The notes under the pieces: generated by a model
Databases searched by the model: none
Seen by the model: the letters and a program-made list of their open reading frames with translations, nothing else
Told to the model about the DNA's origin: nothing
Shown: positions 6,502 through 13,461 of the stretch, piece after piece
Position numbering within the stretch: the first letter of the stretch is position 1
Layout: each line of letters opens with the position of its first letter
Program-made: the position numbers and the translations under genes
Origin: Clostridia bacterium
Lineage (GTDB): Bacteria > Bacillota > Clostridia > Oscillospirales > CAG-272
DNA: 18,607 nucleotides
Assembly: GCA_900753285.1 (NCBI GenBank)
Contig: CAADYN010000197.1
Coordinates: forward strand, 1 to 18,607
Direction of reading: 5' to 3'

Positions 6502-9500
6502 TCAGTTAACCTCGGCGTAGATGTAGCAGGGGGAGTAATTATTTCTGCTTGTGGAGATGTATCCGTTCGAATAACGGAGATAGTACGAACCGAGGGCGAG
6601 ACGGTTATAGGAATAAGATACGTTTGAGCCGTATGTGCTGAGCGAAACTGAGGAGTAATAACCGTAGGATCTGCTGAGGTAGTAGGTTCTTGAGCCATAG
6701 CTGAATCCGAGCTTATTGCTTGAGTATTCCCAAAGCATATCATCCGTTACCTCGGAGGTGATTTCGCCGTTATTTATCGTGACAGCAGTTGCTCCGAGCG
6801 ACGTACCGTTGTGTGTCAGAGCGTAGTATGTGCCGCCGTTATAAAGTGTGATGATATATTTGCCGCCGGAGGTGAGGGAAGAAACATATTCGTATGATGT
6901 AGAGGATATTTCTTCGGTGTAGCTGTCGCCGCAGTTCTTGCAGGTGTAGAGGTAGTATCCTTCCTCTTCCGTGCATTCATAGTCGTGACCGTATGCTTTG
7001 ATGGTTTCGGTGTAGCTGTCTCCGCATCCTGTGCAGGTGTATGTGACTGTTCCGTCGTCGGTGCAGGTTGCTTCAGAGGTGATTTCGGAGACGTAGTCAT
7101 GCTCGTGAACGCTTACAACATATTTTGTTCCGCCGATGACTGTGCTTGTCTTGCCGCCGGAAACAGCAGTGATAGTGATATCATAGCTTGCGGGTTCGGA
7201 TTTGTAAAGCTCCCACTTTTCGTTCTCGTTCACGTTTCCGGGATAGGAAGCCGCGAATGTTGAACTGTAGCGGTCGAGATATGTTCCGCTGTAGCTGAGT
7301 GCGAATTCGCTTCCGAGATCCGATATGTCGATGACCTGCTCGGTTTCGGAGAGAGTGAGGTGTGATGAGCGTGTGCCGGAGGTTATTGTGAGGTAAAGCC
7401 CGTCGCTGTTTCTTACAGTATAGCCGCCGTCAACCTCTGTGATAGTCCAGAGATAATCGCCGTAGCTGCCGCTTGAAGAATAGCTTGTGCAGGTGAGTCC
7501 GTAAATAGTGCCTGCGCCGTCCCATGAGCTGTAGTACGTTGAGGACTCGTCAGTGAGAACCTTGCCGCCGCTTATGATAAGGTATTCGCCGTCTGTGAGG
7601 GAGGAAACCGCGTTGTAGCCGCCTTCGTTTGTGTGAACAGTGACAGTCGCGATGTCGGAGTCAATGTCCTCGGTGATGTCTGCGTCGTCTGTGGAGAAGG
7701 AGTATGTCTCACCAACGTTAAGCTCAACGTTTACGGTAGGCATCGAAGTCTCTCTGTAAGTGTCGCCGCAGTTCTTGCAGGTGTAAACAAGATCTCCGTC
7801 CTCTTCCGTGCATTCATAGTCGTGACCTGTAGCTGAAACAACATTGCTCGTGTAGTAGTCGCCGCAGTTTTCACAGGTGTATGTGGTATAGCCGTCCTCT
7901 GTGCAGGTGGGCTCTGTTACAACTGAAGTGTAGCTGTGTCCTGTTGCGGGAACAACATCGCTCGTGTAGGAGTCGCCGCAGTTTTCGCAGGTGTAGGTGG
8001 TATAGCCGTCTTCCGTGCAGGTGGGCTCTGTTACAACGGAATTGTAGCTGTGACCTGTTGCGGGAACAACATCGCTTATGTAGCTGTCGCCGCAGTTTTC
8101 ACAGGTGTAGGTGGTATAGCCGTCCTCCGTGCAGGTAGGCTCTGTTACAACGGAAGTGTAGCTGTGTCCTGTTGCGGGAGTGGTTTCGGTGTAAGTATCA
8201 CCGCAGACTGAGCAGGTGTATGTTGTCGTGCCGTCTTCCGTGCAGGTAGGTTCAACTACTGTCGCGGTATACTTGTGTCCTGTAGCGGGAATTGCTTCTG
8301 TATATGTGTCGCCGCAGCGTGAGCAGGTATAGGTTGCAACTCCGTTTGTTGTGCAGGTTGCGGAGGATATGGTTTCAACATAGTCATGACCGAGTGCGGG
8401 AACAGTGCTGTCAGTGTATGTGTCGCCGCAAGTCGAGCAGGTGTGAGTTGTATATCCCTCGTCAGTGCAGGTGGGAGCTGTTACAACTGAGTTATAGCTG
8501 TGACCTGTTGCGGGAGTGGTTTCTGTGTATGTGTCGCCGCAGACCGAGCAGGTGTATGTCGTAGTTCCGTCTGCTGTGCAGGTGGGAGCGGTTTCGGAGG
8601 TCTTTTCCCATGTGTGGACGTGATCCTCTTCGACCTCGATTACATATTTTACTCCGTCAACAACGTATGAGGTAGTGCCCGCGCCGACTCCAGTGAAGGA
8701 CAGCTCGGTAGTGGTGAGAGTGCCTGTCTGTACAGTGCCGGATGCAGCAGCGCGAGTGAATGTTGAGCCGCTTAAGCTGCCCCATGCGATTTCTGAAAGC
8801 TGCCACCAGTAGCTGCGCGCAGTCGTTATAACCACCTGAATATAGCGGAAGCTCTCGACTGAGTCTGGAACGGTGTAGGTCTTTGTTGTGGCTGAGCTTC
8901 TGCTGCTTGTGAATGTGCCTATAGTAGTCCAGTTGTAGCCGTCGCTTGAGAGCTGAACGTTTGCGTTTGTGCAGTAGTCGCCGTGTGCGGGAGCTGAAAC
9001 CTGAACCGCGTCAAAACGAACTTCTGCTCCGAGGTCTACGCGTGCGTACATTCCGACGGACTGGTTTGCTTCCGACCAGTAGTATGTGGATGTGTTGCCG
9101 TCGATGATGTTTGAGATAACGCAGTTGTAGCCGCCCTGGGTGTATCCGGATACAGAGGCTGACGCGCTTGCAGAATACGATACTTCCGCGCCTGTGCCTT
9201 CGCTGTAGGTGAGGTTGGCCTTAGCTATGTCTGCGTCGCCCTCTACGGATATTGTCTTTTCTCCTTCAAGTGTGTATGTCTCGGAGGTCTGACCTGCTTT
9301 GAGGGAAATATTCTCTCTCGGAAGAAGCTCGGTGTAGCTGTCGCCGCAACTCTTGCAGGTGTAAACAGTGTCGCCGCCGTCGTCTTCTGCCGTGTAGTCA
9401 TGACCGAGTGCGGGTGTGGTTTCGGTGTAGGTGTCTCCGCAGTCGGTGCAGGTGTAGGTGTTCTTTCCTTCTTCCGTGCAGGTAGCTTCTTGGGAGGATG

Positions 9501-10749
9501 TCAGCTGATAGTTGTGTACCTGTGCCGGAGGATCTGTGTTCAGCGTGCCGTCCGCGTTGAATCCGCCGTGAACTACGGAAGTGTCAAGGTTATATGTGTA
9601 TGAGCCGTCCATTGCAAGACCCATAGCGCGGAGGGGAAGTCTGATTTTCTTTGCTTCCTGCGTTTCTGTCTCGGCACCCGGATAGTCGCTCCACATGCAG
9701 AACATTCCGCCGAGGACTGACGAAGATGAAAGCGTAGTGCCGCAGACCTTGTAGTTGCTCCAGTTTGAAGCGTAGGTGTAGCTTGAATCAAAGTTATCGC
9801 TCTTGCCGAGGACGTAGTAGAAGTCGCCGGTCGTGTTGATTATCTTGAAGCCGTCGCTTGCGAGGTTAGCGGCAGTACGGGGTGTGTATCCGCTCCAACC
9901 TCCCGACCAGTAGCATACAACGATGTCCTTGTCAAATGTGTATGTAGTTGAGCCGACAGATGCGCTTGTTTTGTTCGCAAACTCGATACCGTCGTTGAAT
10001 GCGATAGGAGTAAGACCTGCGTTCTTTACCATAGCGGCGATTTCGTTTACGTATTTTATGAAATAACCGTACTTTCCGCTGCTCTGGAGACTGCCGAAGC
10101 CCATGGAGCCGGAGGTGTAGCGGTCGTTTGCGTATTCATCAGCACCGAAGTTGAAGTATGTGCAGCCCTTTGCGGCAAAATAGTCGATGTATTTCTGTAC
10201 GAATGCCTGTGAGAAAGCAACAGCGGTGGTGTTTGTAACATCGATGGTTCTCACCGAGCCGTTGTAGCTGCAATTTGTTCCTGTGAGAGAGGTTGCGGCG
10301 CTGAGAATTGCGTCCATGTGTCCGGGAGTGTTTAGAAGCGGGATTATCTCAATTCCGGAGGAAGCTGCCGTAGAGAAAATCTCGTTCATTTCGCTCTCTG
10401 TCCACTCGCCTGTTGAAGCAGTGGTGTATGAGTTGTTTCCGGAGATAACAGCAGCCTTTACTGCTTCGCTTGAATAAGTCTTTGAGCCGACGGTCAGAGA
10501 CATATCGTCGAGCAGGAACCGCATACCGTCGTTTCCGACCGCCAGCATTACATGAGTGAACCCGTCGGCTTTGGTTTCATAGATGAGCGATTTCACCCAG
10601 TCGACGGTAAAGTACTTTCGTCCGCAGTCCAGCATCGCTATTTTCATGTATCCGCCGCTGTCCGACGCGAATACTGCGGTTGGTATTAGGCAGATGAGCA
10701 TACAAACCGACAGTATCAGAGATAAGATTTTCTTTCCTGATTTTAACAT
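6502..10749 (-). CDS. Secreted multidomain GH20 glycosidase with F5/8C domain and CxxCG repeats
   Basis: A 1415-residue secreted protein. The chosen ATG (10749) follows GGAGG (10759-10755) by 5 nt; an in-frame TTG 12 bp upstream overlaps that box and is rejected. A signal peptide (KSGKK, hydrophobic stretch, likely cut after AVFA near residue 28) is followed by a GH20 domain (about 30-395) with TPGH (142-144) and NFGADEY, whose D204-E205 are the catalytic pair. GH20 enzymes are beta-N-acetylhexosaminidases or lacto-N-biosidases. Then come CxxCG repeat block 1, an F5/8C (CBM32-like) sugar-binding domain (about 9170-8775), block 2, a beta-rich module with WTITEVDGGYTV, block 3, and a related beta-rich C-terminal module. 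No LPXTG, SLH or dockerin is visible, so attachment is unclear. Mucin or milk oligosaccharides are the likely substrate class, by inference. Confidence 0.85.
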   Translation of the reverse strand: MLKSGKKILSLILSVCMLICLIPTAVFASDSGGYMKIAMLDCGRKYFTVDWVKSLIYETKADGFTHVMLAVGNDGMRFLLDDMSLTVGSKTYSSEAVKAAVISGNNSYTTASTGEWTESEMNEIFSTAASSGIEIIPLLNTPGHMDAILSAATSLTGTNCSYNGSVRTIDVTNTTAVAFSQAFVQKYIDYFAAKGCTYFNFGADEYANDRYTSGSMGFGSLQSSGKYGYFIKYVNEIAAMVKNAGLTPIAFNDGIEFANKTSASVGSTTYTFDKDIVVCYWSGGWSGYTPRTAANLASDGFKIINTTGDFYYVLGKSDNFDSSYTYASNWSNYKVCGTTLSSSSVLGGMFCMWSDYPGAETETQEAKKIRLPLRAMGLAMDGSYTYNLDTSVVHGGFNADGTLNTDPPAQVHNYQLTSSQEATCTEEGKNTYTCTDCGDTYTETTPALGHDYTAEDDGGDTVYTCKSCGDSYTELLPRENISLKAGQTSETYTLEGEKTISVEGDADIAKANLTYSEGTGAEVSYSASASASVSGYTQGGYNCVISNIIDGNTSTYYWSEANQSVGMYARVDLGAEVRFDAVQVSAPAHGDYCTNANVQLSSDGYNWTTIGTFTSSRSSATTKTYTVPDSVESFRYIQVVITTARSYWWQLSEIAWGSLSGSTFTRAAASGTVQTGTLTTTELSFTGVGAGTTSYVVDGVKYVIEVEEDHVHTWEKTSETAPTCTADGTTTYTCSVCGDTYTETTPATGHSYNSVVTAPTCTDEGYTTHTCSTCGDTYTDSTVPALGHDYVETISSATCTTNGVATYTCSRCGDTYTEAIPATGHKYTATVVEPTCTEDGTTTYTCSVCGDTYTETTPATGHSYTSVVTEPTCTEDGYTTYTCENCGDSYISDVVPATGHSYNSVVTEPTCTEDGYTTYTCENCGDSYTSDVVPATGHSYTSVVTEPTCTEDGYTTYTCENCGDYYTSNVVSATGHDYECTEEDGDLVYTCKNCGDTYRETSMPTVNVELNVGETYSFSTDDADITEDIDSDIATVTVHTNEGGYNAVSSLTDGEYLIISGGKVLTDESSTYYSSWDGAGTIYGLTCTSYSSSGSYGDYLWTITEVDGGYTVRNSDGLYLTITSGTRSSHLTLSETEQVIDISDLGSEFALSYSGTYLDRYSSTFAASYPGNVNENEKWELYKSEPASYDITITAVSGGKTSTVIGGTKYVVSVHEHDYVSEITSEATCTDDGTVTYTCTGCGDSYTETIKAYGHDYECTEEEGYYLYTCKNCGDSYTEEISSTSYEYVSSLTSGGKYIITLYNGGTYYALTHNGTSLGATAVTINNGEITSEVTDDMLWEYSSNKLGFSYGSRTYYLSRSYGYYSSVSLSTYGSNVSYSYNRLALGSYYLRYSNGYISTSRNNYSPCYIYAEVN
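6901..7110 (-). repeat. CxxCG repeat block 3 (two units) in the GH20 protein
   Basis: Two protein repeats. The first has the full pattern, TCTDDG then YTCTGCGDSYTE then GH. The second is the shortened capping form, which opens with DYECTEEE and has YTCKNCGDSYTE but no Cys-containing TCT segment. The block lies between the two beta-rich C-terminal modules. Confidence 0.85.
7741..8625 (-). repeat. CxxCG repeat block 2 (eight units) in the GH20 protein
   Basis: Eight consecutive units of 37-38 residues. The consensus is H-x-Y, then PTCTEDG, TTYTCxxCGDxYT and PATGH, so each full unit has three Cys and a boundary His. The eighth unit is a shortened cap, DYECTEEDGDLVYTCKNCGDTY, lacking the TCT segment. 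Repeats of this kind are common in Clostridia cell-surface proteins; I know of no assigned function. Confidence 0.9.
7832..8178. repeat. Near-identical 114-bp tandem DNA repeats (three units)
   Basis: Within block 2, the anchor AACAACATCG occurs at 7951 and 8065 and as AACAACATTG at 7837, exactly 114 bp apart. The intervening DNA is nearly identical by eye. 114 bp is 38 codons, so gain or loss of units keeps the frame. Neighbouring units are more diverged in DNA, which suggests recent duplication. Confidence 0.85.
9311..9520 (-). repeat. CxxCG repeat block 1 (two units) in the GH20 protein
   Basis: Two protein repeats between the GH20 domain and the F5/8C region. The first is full (ATCTEEG, YTCTDCGDTYTETTPALGH). 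The second is the capping form, DYTAEDDGGDTVYTCKSCGDSYTE, without the TCT segment. Confidence 0.85.
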
Positions 10750-10790
10750 AAATTCCTCCAAAAAATATTTTCTGCTTTATATAATAATAA

Positions 10791-10823
10791 AGTAGACAAG
10801 AAAATAATACACTAATGTCTACT
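10791..10823. promoter_or_regulatory. Operator-like palindrome over the GH20 promoter
   Basis: AGTAGACA (10791-10798) and TGTCTACT (10816-10823) are perfect 8-bp inverted copies with a 17-bp spacer. The spacer contains the -10 box of the GH20 promoter, and one arm covers the expected start site. A dimeric repressor bound here would block initiation. The cognate regulator is not in the window. Confidence 0.65.
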
Positions 10824-10832
10824 GTTTGTCAA
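10804..10832 (-). promoter_or_regulatory. Promoter of the GH20 gene
   Basis: On the minus strand, TTGACA (10832-10827) and TATTAT (10809-10804) are separated by 17 bp. The start would be near 10797, with a leader of about 48 nt ending in GGAGG. A second perfect TTGACA lies further upstream (10876-10871), but its -10 position (TCGTAT) is poor. Confidence 0.85.
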
Positions 10833-10942
10833 CACATTTTGAAAACAATACGACATGAAAAGTTGCGATTTGTCAATATCTACGCAGATTCGAGTGTAAA
10901 CATTGCTGTAAACAGTCATAATGTATGTGTTGATTAGTGTAT
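10807..10942. repeat. 10-bp inverted repeat enclosing the GH20 -35 region
   Basis: ATACACTAAT (10807-10816) and ATTAGTGTAT (10933-10942) are perfect inverted copies enclosing 116 bp that include the GH20 -35 box. The left arm contributes half of the GH20 -10 box. The right arm begins a TATAAT (10940-10945) on the + strand that has no -35 in the present orientation. The gap between the GH20 start and the recombinase stop (10750-11094) otherwise holds only AT-rich DNA and the recombinase terminator; I see no gene in it. Confidence 0.5.
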
Positions 10943-11023
10943 AATATTAAATAATGCACAGAATAAACGTATAAATATAACACAGCTTAATTATGTACGG
11001 CTGCGCATAATACGGAAAAGCAA

Positions 11024-11076
11024 AAAGAGCCTGACGACTTCATGTAAGACGCCAAACTCTCTTTGCCCCCGAAGGG
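11024..11076 (-). terminator. Terminator downstream of the serine recombinase gene
   Basis: Read on the minus strand, a CCC-TTCG-GGG tetraloop hairpin (11076-11067) is followed by an imperfect stem whose ends are AAAGAG (11064-11059) and CTCTTT (11029-11024), with inner CTT/AAG pairing, then a T-rich run. It begins about 20 bp after the recombinase stop codon. Confidence 0.65.
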
Positions 11077-11094
11077 ATTTACTTTAATTCAAAC

Positions 11095-12789
11095 TTACTT
11101 TGCGGAGATTTCGTTTTCGTATTTCTCGATCATCTTCTTGAACGTGTGACCCGAGCTGTAGTCGGGATGAGCGTGTTTTTTGAGCTTTTCGAGGTATTTT
11201 TCACTCTTTTCGCCTGTGAAGATTTTTATATCGAGCTTCATTGTTCTCTCGTCAATCGGTGTTGCGTATATCTTATCAATAAAGGTATCTACGAATTCCT
11301 TTGTTATCACTCCGTTTTCGCAGTTCTTCTCCGCTTCTTTTAACACGCGGCGTATTCTTTCCATATTCTCTTTAAACTCTTTGCCAGACTCTTGTTTTTC
11401 GTGAAGCTCGGCGAGTTCCTGTTCCGCTTTTTTGATATCGCTGTTGCACTGTTCCGTCATGCTTTTGAAGTCCGCTATACTGATGCTGTCAAGTGCGACA
11501 AGCTCAAGCAGTTTATTTTTCTTTTTGGCTGCAAGCTCGATTGAAGAGTTCAGGGAATCAATTTGCTTTTCGATGTTGCCGTCGCTGTTCATGCTGAGAT
11601 ACATACGCTCATATTCTTCCATCATTGCCTTTGACGAATCTCTGGTATCGCGGAACACCTCGAATATTATCGGGATGATTTCTCTTTCGTGTATTGTGAA
11701 TGAGTCGCAGCAATCAGTGCCGTTGTTCAGTTTATTTGCGCAAGTCCATGTGGAGTTTTTGTTGCCTTGTCTGTCTGTTGACGCTCTTCTGTGGTACGAT
11801 ACGCCGCAGCAGGTACAGAACAGTTTCCCCGTCAGAAGATTAGCATGGTTACAGAGATTTTGTCGGTTCTTAACGTCGTTGCTCCTTTTTTGGAGAATCG
11901 CGTTAGCCTGATCCCACAATTCTTCCGAAACTATTGCCGGAACAATTTCTCCGCTTTCGTCTTTGAACATTACCCATTCTTCGGGTGGGAGAAACTTCTG
12001 CTTTTTCGTAAACATATCGACGACTCTGACTTTGTTTCCGACGTAGTAGCCTTTGTATTTCGGGTTTGAGATTATGCCGGACATGGTAGTGTGCGCTATC
12101 TTTTTGCCGTTATAATTCCTGTAGCCTTTATCCCAAAAGATTTTTTCGATTTGCTTCATTGAGTAGTTGTCGGTCGCGTACATTTCGTAAAGCTCTCGTA
12201 TCATGGGTGCTTGTTCTTCGTCTATCACAAGCTTTTTGTTGTCCTTTTTATATCCGAAAATGCGGCTGTTCCCGAGGACTACGTTTTCTTTAATGGCTTG
12301 CTGATGTCCGAACTTTACGCGGCTTGATAGTTTGCGAAGCTCATCCTGCGCGATTGATGACATTATGGAAAGCCTCAGCTCGGAGTCTTCGTCGAAGGTG
12401 TTGATATTGTCGTTCTGGAAGAACACTCCTACGCCGAAACTGAGCAGCTGTCGTGTGTACCGGATTGAGTCGAGAGTATTTCTCGCGAATCTTGATATCT
12501 CTTTCGTGATAATGAGGTCAAACTTGTCGGTTTCGGCGTCGCTTATCATTCGGTTGAAGTTTTCGCGGTGTTTTGTCGATATGCCGGACAGCCCCTCGTC
12601 AATATACCCTTCGACAAATGTCCATGCTTTATTTTTCTTTATCAGATCCTCGTAGAAATTGATTTGGTTCCCGAGGGAATTCAGCTGTTCGTCCGATTCC
12701 GAGGACACTCGCGCATAGAATGTCACTCTCAGGGGGATGTCGTAAATGCTTTTTGTTTTCAGCTGCTGTCTTACGTTGTGTATTTCCAT
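11095..12789 (-). CDS. Large serine recombinase (site-specific integrase type)
   Basis: A 564-residue protein that looks intact. The N-terminal resolvase domain (about 20-165) begins TFYARVSSE, where S29 is the likely catalytic nucleophile, and contains IITKEISRFARN (93-104) with the expected arginines. A recombinase domain follows (about 175-300, NYSMKQIEKIFWDKGYRN). A zinc ribbon then shows C325/C328 (LFCTCCGVSYHRR) and C350 and C360/C361 (WTCANK, DCCDS), followed by a long coiled coil (about 385-490), typical of large serine integrases. The enzyme cuts and rejoins DNA at short att sites through a phosphoserine link. AGGA lies about 8 nt before the ATG; a possible promoter has a good TATAAT but a 20-bp spacer. 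No transfer, replication or phage genes are nearby, so this may be a minimal or decayed element, or a dedicated local switch. Confidence 0.93.
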   Translation of the reverse strand: MEIHNVRQQLKTKSIYDIPLRVTFYARVSSESDEQLNSLGNQINFYEDLIKKNKAWTFVEGYIDEGLSGISTKHRENFNRMISDAETDKFDLIITKEISRFARNTLDSIRYTRQLLSFGVGVFFQNDNINTFDEDSELRLSIMSSIAQDELRKLSSRVKFGHQQAIKENVVLGNSRIFGYKKDNKKLVIDEEQAPMIRELYEMYATDNYSMKQIEKIFWDKGYRNYNGKKIAHTTMSGIISNPKYKGYYVGNKVRVVDMFTKKQKFLPPEEWVMFKDESGEIVPAIVSEELWDQANAILQKRSNDVKNRQNLCNHANLLTGKLFCTCCGVSYHRRASTDRQGNKNSTWTCANKLNNGTDCCDSFTIHEREIIPIIFEVFRDTRDSSKAMMEEYERMYLSMNSDGNIEKQIDSLNSSIELAAKKKNKLLELVALDSISIADFKSMTEQCNSDIKKAEQELAELHEKQESGKEFKENMERIRRVLKEAEKNCENGVITKEFVDTFIDKIYATPIDERTMKLDIKIFTGEKSEKYLEKLKKHAHPDYSSGHTFKKMIEKYENEISAK

Positions 12790-12869
12790 TATTATTCCTA
12801 TAAAAGTTTCGTTGTATCATTATCTATATTATAATAACATAAAACAAAGAAAAAATCAAGATAAAACAA

Positions 12870-12898
12870 AAAGAGCGGTTACTGAATAAACAGTCCGC
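12870..12898 (-). terminator. Terminator between the small gene and the recombinase gene
   Basis: On the minus strand, GCGGACTG (12898-12891) pairs with CAGT and CCGC (12884-12875, two-base bulge) around TTTATT, followed by TCTTTTTGTTTT. It lies about 10-40 bp after the small gene's stop and about 80 bp before the recombinase start, so it should separate or attenuate their transcription. Confidence 0.7.
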
Positions 12899-12908
12899 GT
12901 CTTTTATC

Positions 12909-13076
12909 TTATCGCCCAACCGATGCCGAACGACTTTTGATTTTTATTCTAATTTTATTTCTTTGTCCTTCGGTTATAAGACCTTTAGCAAAAAGAGTGT
13001 CGTTATAATATGTCAGCCAAAGCTGTTCTATAATGGCTTGTTTCTTTTGCTCGGTCATTTTAGTTTCCTTGTTCAC
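12909..13076 (-). CDS. 55-residue small protein upstream of the recombinase, GTG start
   Basis: The start is GTG at 13076, placed 5 nt after a perfect GGAGG (13086-13082); an internal ATG six codons later has no such box. The protein reads MNKETKMTEQKKQAIIEQLW, then LTYYNDTLFAKGLITEGQRN and a basic tail rich in K and R. It is probably soluble and helical. The segment LFAKGLITEGQRNKI is reminiscent of short SHOCT-like motifs, and similar small proteins (W-x-x-Y-x-x-x-L plus G-I/L-ITE) are, as I recall, often found just upstream of serine recombinases in Clostridia elements. I cannot give a function; a recombination directionality factor or small DNA-binding partner is possible. It is followed by its own terminator. 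Confidence 0.7.
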   Translation of the reverse strand: MNKETKMTEQKKQAIIEQLWLTYYNDTLFAKGLITEGQRNKIRIKIKSRSASVGR

Positions 13077-13426
13077 AGAATCCTCCTTGGCTGATTTTAC
13101 TTGATTCTATTATTGCCGCAGGGGAGGTAGAGTTAGTCATTTTCGCGAGGATATGTTATTCTTGTTTTGGAGGCGGTTATTAATATTTTTCTGAATCAAT
13201 GAGAAATGCGTATGCTCATCCCGAAGATTATGAAGCAAAACAAAGAAATTTGATCTCGGCGATATTTTCAATTGAAAAGCTGCGGAGATTCTTTGCATAT
13301 CAGATACAACTCTAAAAAAGATGGACAAAATCGGATAAAGTCTAAAAAAGCAGTATAAATATTTGGCTTTGAGATATATTTTTGCCGATTTGGCTCATAT
13401 CTTACATGTTTTGTGCCGCGAAAAGA
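13077..13426. other. AT-rich intergenic stretch with no supported gene
   Basis: This stretch lies between the small recombinase-linked gene (-) and the polysaccharide promoter (+). It holds a CCTCC/GGAGG inverted pair (13082-13086, 13123-13127), with GGC/GCC inside, that could fold over the small gene's ribosome binding site. It also has two TCTAAAAAAG copies (13311 and about 13342). I see no RNA gene and no convincing promoter for the small gene. Confidence 0.5.
13199..13315 (+). pseudogene. Short open frame, possible gene remnant (38 residues)
   Basis: The frame from ATG 13199 encodes MRNAYAHPEDYEAKQRNLIS followed by AIFSIEKLRRFFAYQIQL. The composition is protein-like (mixed charged, helical, no odd bias) but no ribosome binding site lies at the right distance; the nearest GGAGG is more than 20 nt upstream and a stop codon lies just before. 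It may be the tail of a gene lost when the recombinase island formed, or chance. I do not recognise the family. Confidence 0.25.
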
Positions 13427-13455
13427 TTGACAAAAATGCAAATCAATGATATAAT
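13427..13455 (+). promoter_or_regulatory. Consensus promoter of the polysaccharide operon
   Basis: TTGACA (13427-13432) and TATAAT (13450-13455) are both perfect and 17 bp apart. The start would be near 13462, about 265 nt upstream of the first gene. No other gene lies between, so this is the likely operon promoter. Confidence 0.85.
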
Positions 13456-13461
13456 ATTATG

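Noticed and set aside
7832..8625. Regular repeats considered as a CRISPR array
   Set aside because: The repeats are contiguous coding units of 111-114 bp in one long frame, without unique spacers or nearby cas genes.
10750..10761. Upstream TTG start for the GH20 protein
   Set aside because: It overlaps the GGAGG box, which is correctly spaced for the ATG at 10749.
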